Positions 5,282-5,573 of a stretch of 5,573 nucleotides of DNA are shown here, one piece after another. A program made the translations under genes and the position numbers. The stretch spans positions 1-5,573 of the forward strand of contig JAITOM010000311.1 in NCBI GenBank assembly GCA_031289975.1, written 5' to 3'. The first letter of the stretch is position 1. Each line of letters opens with the position of its first letter. Below the pieces are notes generated by a model. The model was given only the letters and a program-made list of their open reading frames with translations. It did no database searches and was not told the DNA's origin. The DNA comes from Methanobrevibacter sp. Its GTDB lineage: Archaea > Methanobacteriota > Methanobacteria > Methanobacteriales > Methanobacteriaceae.

Positions 5282-5337
5282 ACGATTATTCTGATAGAAA
5301 GAAAGAAACCATATACATGTCATTGTGCGACAGGATA
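5241..5337 (+). repeat. 30-bp perfect direct repeat, copies 67 bp apart: duplicated exon/intron junction
   Basis: The 30-bp sequence starting ACCATATACATGTCATT occupies 5241-5270 and 5308-5337, with 37 unrelated bases between. Each copy contains 17 bases of exon-type sequence carrying the intron-binding sites, then GTGCGACAGGATA, the apparent first 13 bases of the group II intron. There is no third copy at the same interval on either side. Confidence 0.9.
5318..5324 (+). other. Intron-binding site IBS1 (with IBS2 at 5313-5316)
   Basis: TGTCATT ends directly at the proposed 5' splice site and pairs with EBS1 at 5508-5514 over all seven bases. ATAC one base upstream pairs with GTAT in the EBS2 loop. 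With a two-base bulge the IBS2 pairing extends by CAT (5310-5312) to ATG (5485-5487). The same IBS sequences occur in the upstream junction copy (IBS1 at 5251-5257). Confidence 0.75.
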
Positions 5338-5573
5338 GGGTCTCTATTCTTCATTAATTAATTCAGTAAAATATTGTTAAATATTTTAATCCCAGTTGTG
5401 TGGGATTTTTTCCCCAGAAACTCTTAAACAAGTGATTGGTTAAGAGGTTGCATGATGGAAATATCTAATTAACTATAAGTATCCATGTAGTTAAGGGCTA
5501 GAGAAAGAATGACAAGGCTAACGATAAGTGAACAATTATAAGCATCGTTATTATAAGCAATAGGTGGGATACA
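5325..5573 (+). mobile_element. Group II intron, 5' part of domain I (continues beyond the window)
   Basis: Group II introns are self-splicing, retromobile ribozymes that start with GUGYG. Here GTGCG begins at 5325. The seven preceding bases, TGTCATT (5318-5324), are exactly complementary to AATGACA (5508-5514), the expected IBS1-EBS1 pairing. A 7-bp hairpin (TTAACTA 5469-5475 / TAGTTAA 5488-5494) presents GTAT in its 12-base loop, complementary to ATAC at 5313-5316, a fit for EBS2-IBS2. Other domain I stems are 5388-5407 (AATCCCA / TGGGATT), 5421-5446 (CTCTTAA / TTAAGAG) and 5519-5550 (TAACGAT / ATCGTTA). The segment from GGCTAACGATAAGTGAA to AGGTGGGATACA resembles what I recall of bacterial and archaeal group II introns. 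No intron-encoded reverse transcriptase is in the window; it would lie downstream. The true start may instead be 5258, the first junction copy. Confidence 0.8.

Noticed and set aside
5241..5337. Two-repeat CRISPR: 30-bp repeats with a 37-base spacer, in a window that also has cas2
   Set aside because: The geometry fits, but there are only two copies. The repeat contains a group II intron start (GTGCG) and the IBS1 that matches EBS1 in the adjacent sequence, and the flanks show no further repeat at the same interval. The intron junction explains the content better.
5388..5411. Rho-independent-like terminator (7-bp stem AATCCCA / TGGGATT followed by six T)
   Set aside because: It lies inside the proposed intron, where stable hairpins of domain I are expected, and there is no gene end just upstream. 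A secondary terminator role cannot be excluded.

Overview
This is a very A+T-rich window (roughly four fifths A+T by eye) with long non-coding gaps. Ribosome-binding sites are of the AGGTGA / GAGGAG / GGGGAGG type, and AGA (Arg) and ATA (Ile) codons dominate. This best fits a low-GC methanogen of the Methanobacteriales (Methanobrevibacter or Methanosphaera type). A low-GC bacterium such as a fusobacterium or clostridium cannot be excluded, because there is no rRNA or other phylogenetic marker.

Layout. Positions 2-219 hold the 3' end of a coding sequence whose last part is frameshifted. Positions 220-1316 are about 1.1 kb without a convincing gene. They carry two tandem repeat arrays: five perfect 15-bp units, then about six 30-bp units just upstream of the first complete gene. 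Positions 1317-3931 are a same-strand cluster: a short single-domain type I specificity subunit (HsdS-like, 201 aa), a full-length type I methyltransferase subunit (HsdM, 526 aa) and a Cas2 protein (94 aa). The gene 3' ends are locally duplicated in the gaps after hsdS and after hsdM. No hsdR, cas1 or CRISPR array is visible. Positions 3932-4394 are a convergent intergenic region rich in inverted repeats. Positions 4395-5222 lie on the minus strand: a coiled-coil plus C-terminal membrane-anchor protein (97 aa), a 33-aa single-span membrane peptide and the remains of a third, probably membrane, protein.

The last part of the window has more G+C and different content. From 5325 it reads as the 5' part of domain I of a group II intron: a GTGCG start, ordered hairpins, and an EBS1 element (5508-5514) exactly complementary to the seven bases before the intron start (IBS1). 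The window ends inside the intron. The exon/intron junction is present twice as a 30-bp direct repeat 67 bp apart. That spacing imitates a two-repeat CRISPR but is better explained by the intron.

How it fits together: HsdS and HsdM could form a sequence-specific adenine methyltransferase, with two short HsdS chains replacing one full-length chain. Whether restriction exists depends on an hsdR outside the window. Cas2 in the same transcription direction suggests a defence-gene cluster, but a functional link is inference only. The repeats, decayed genes and intron mark this as a plastic accessory region.
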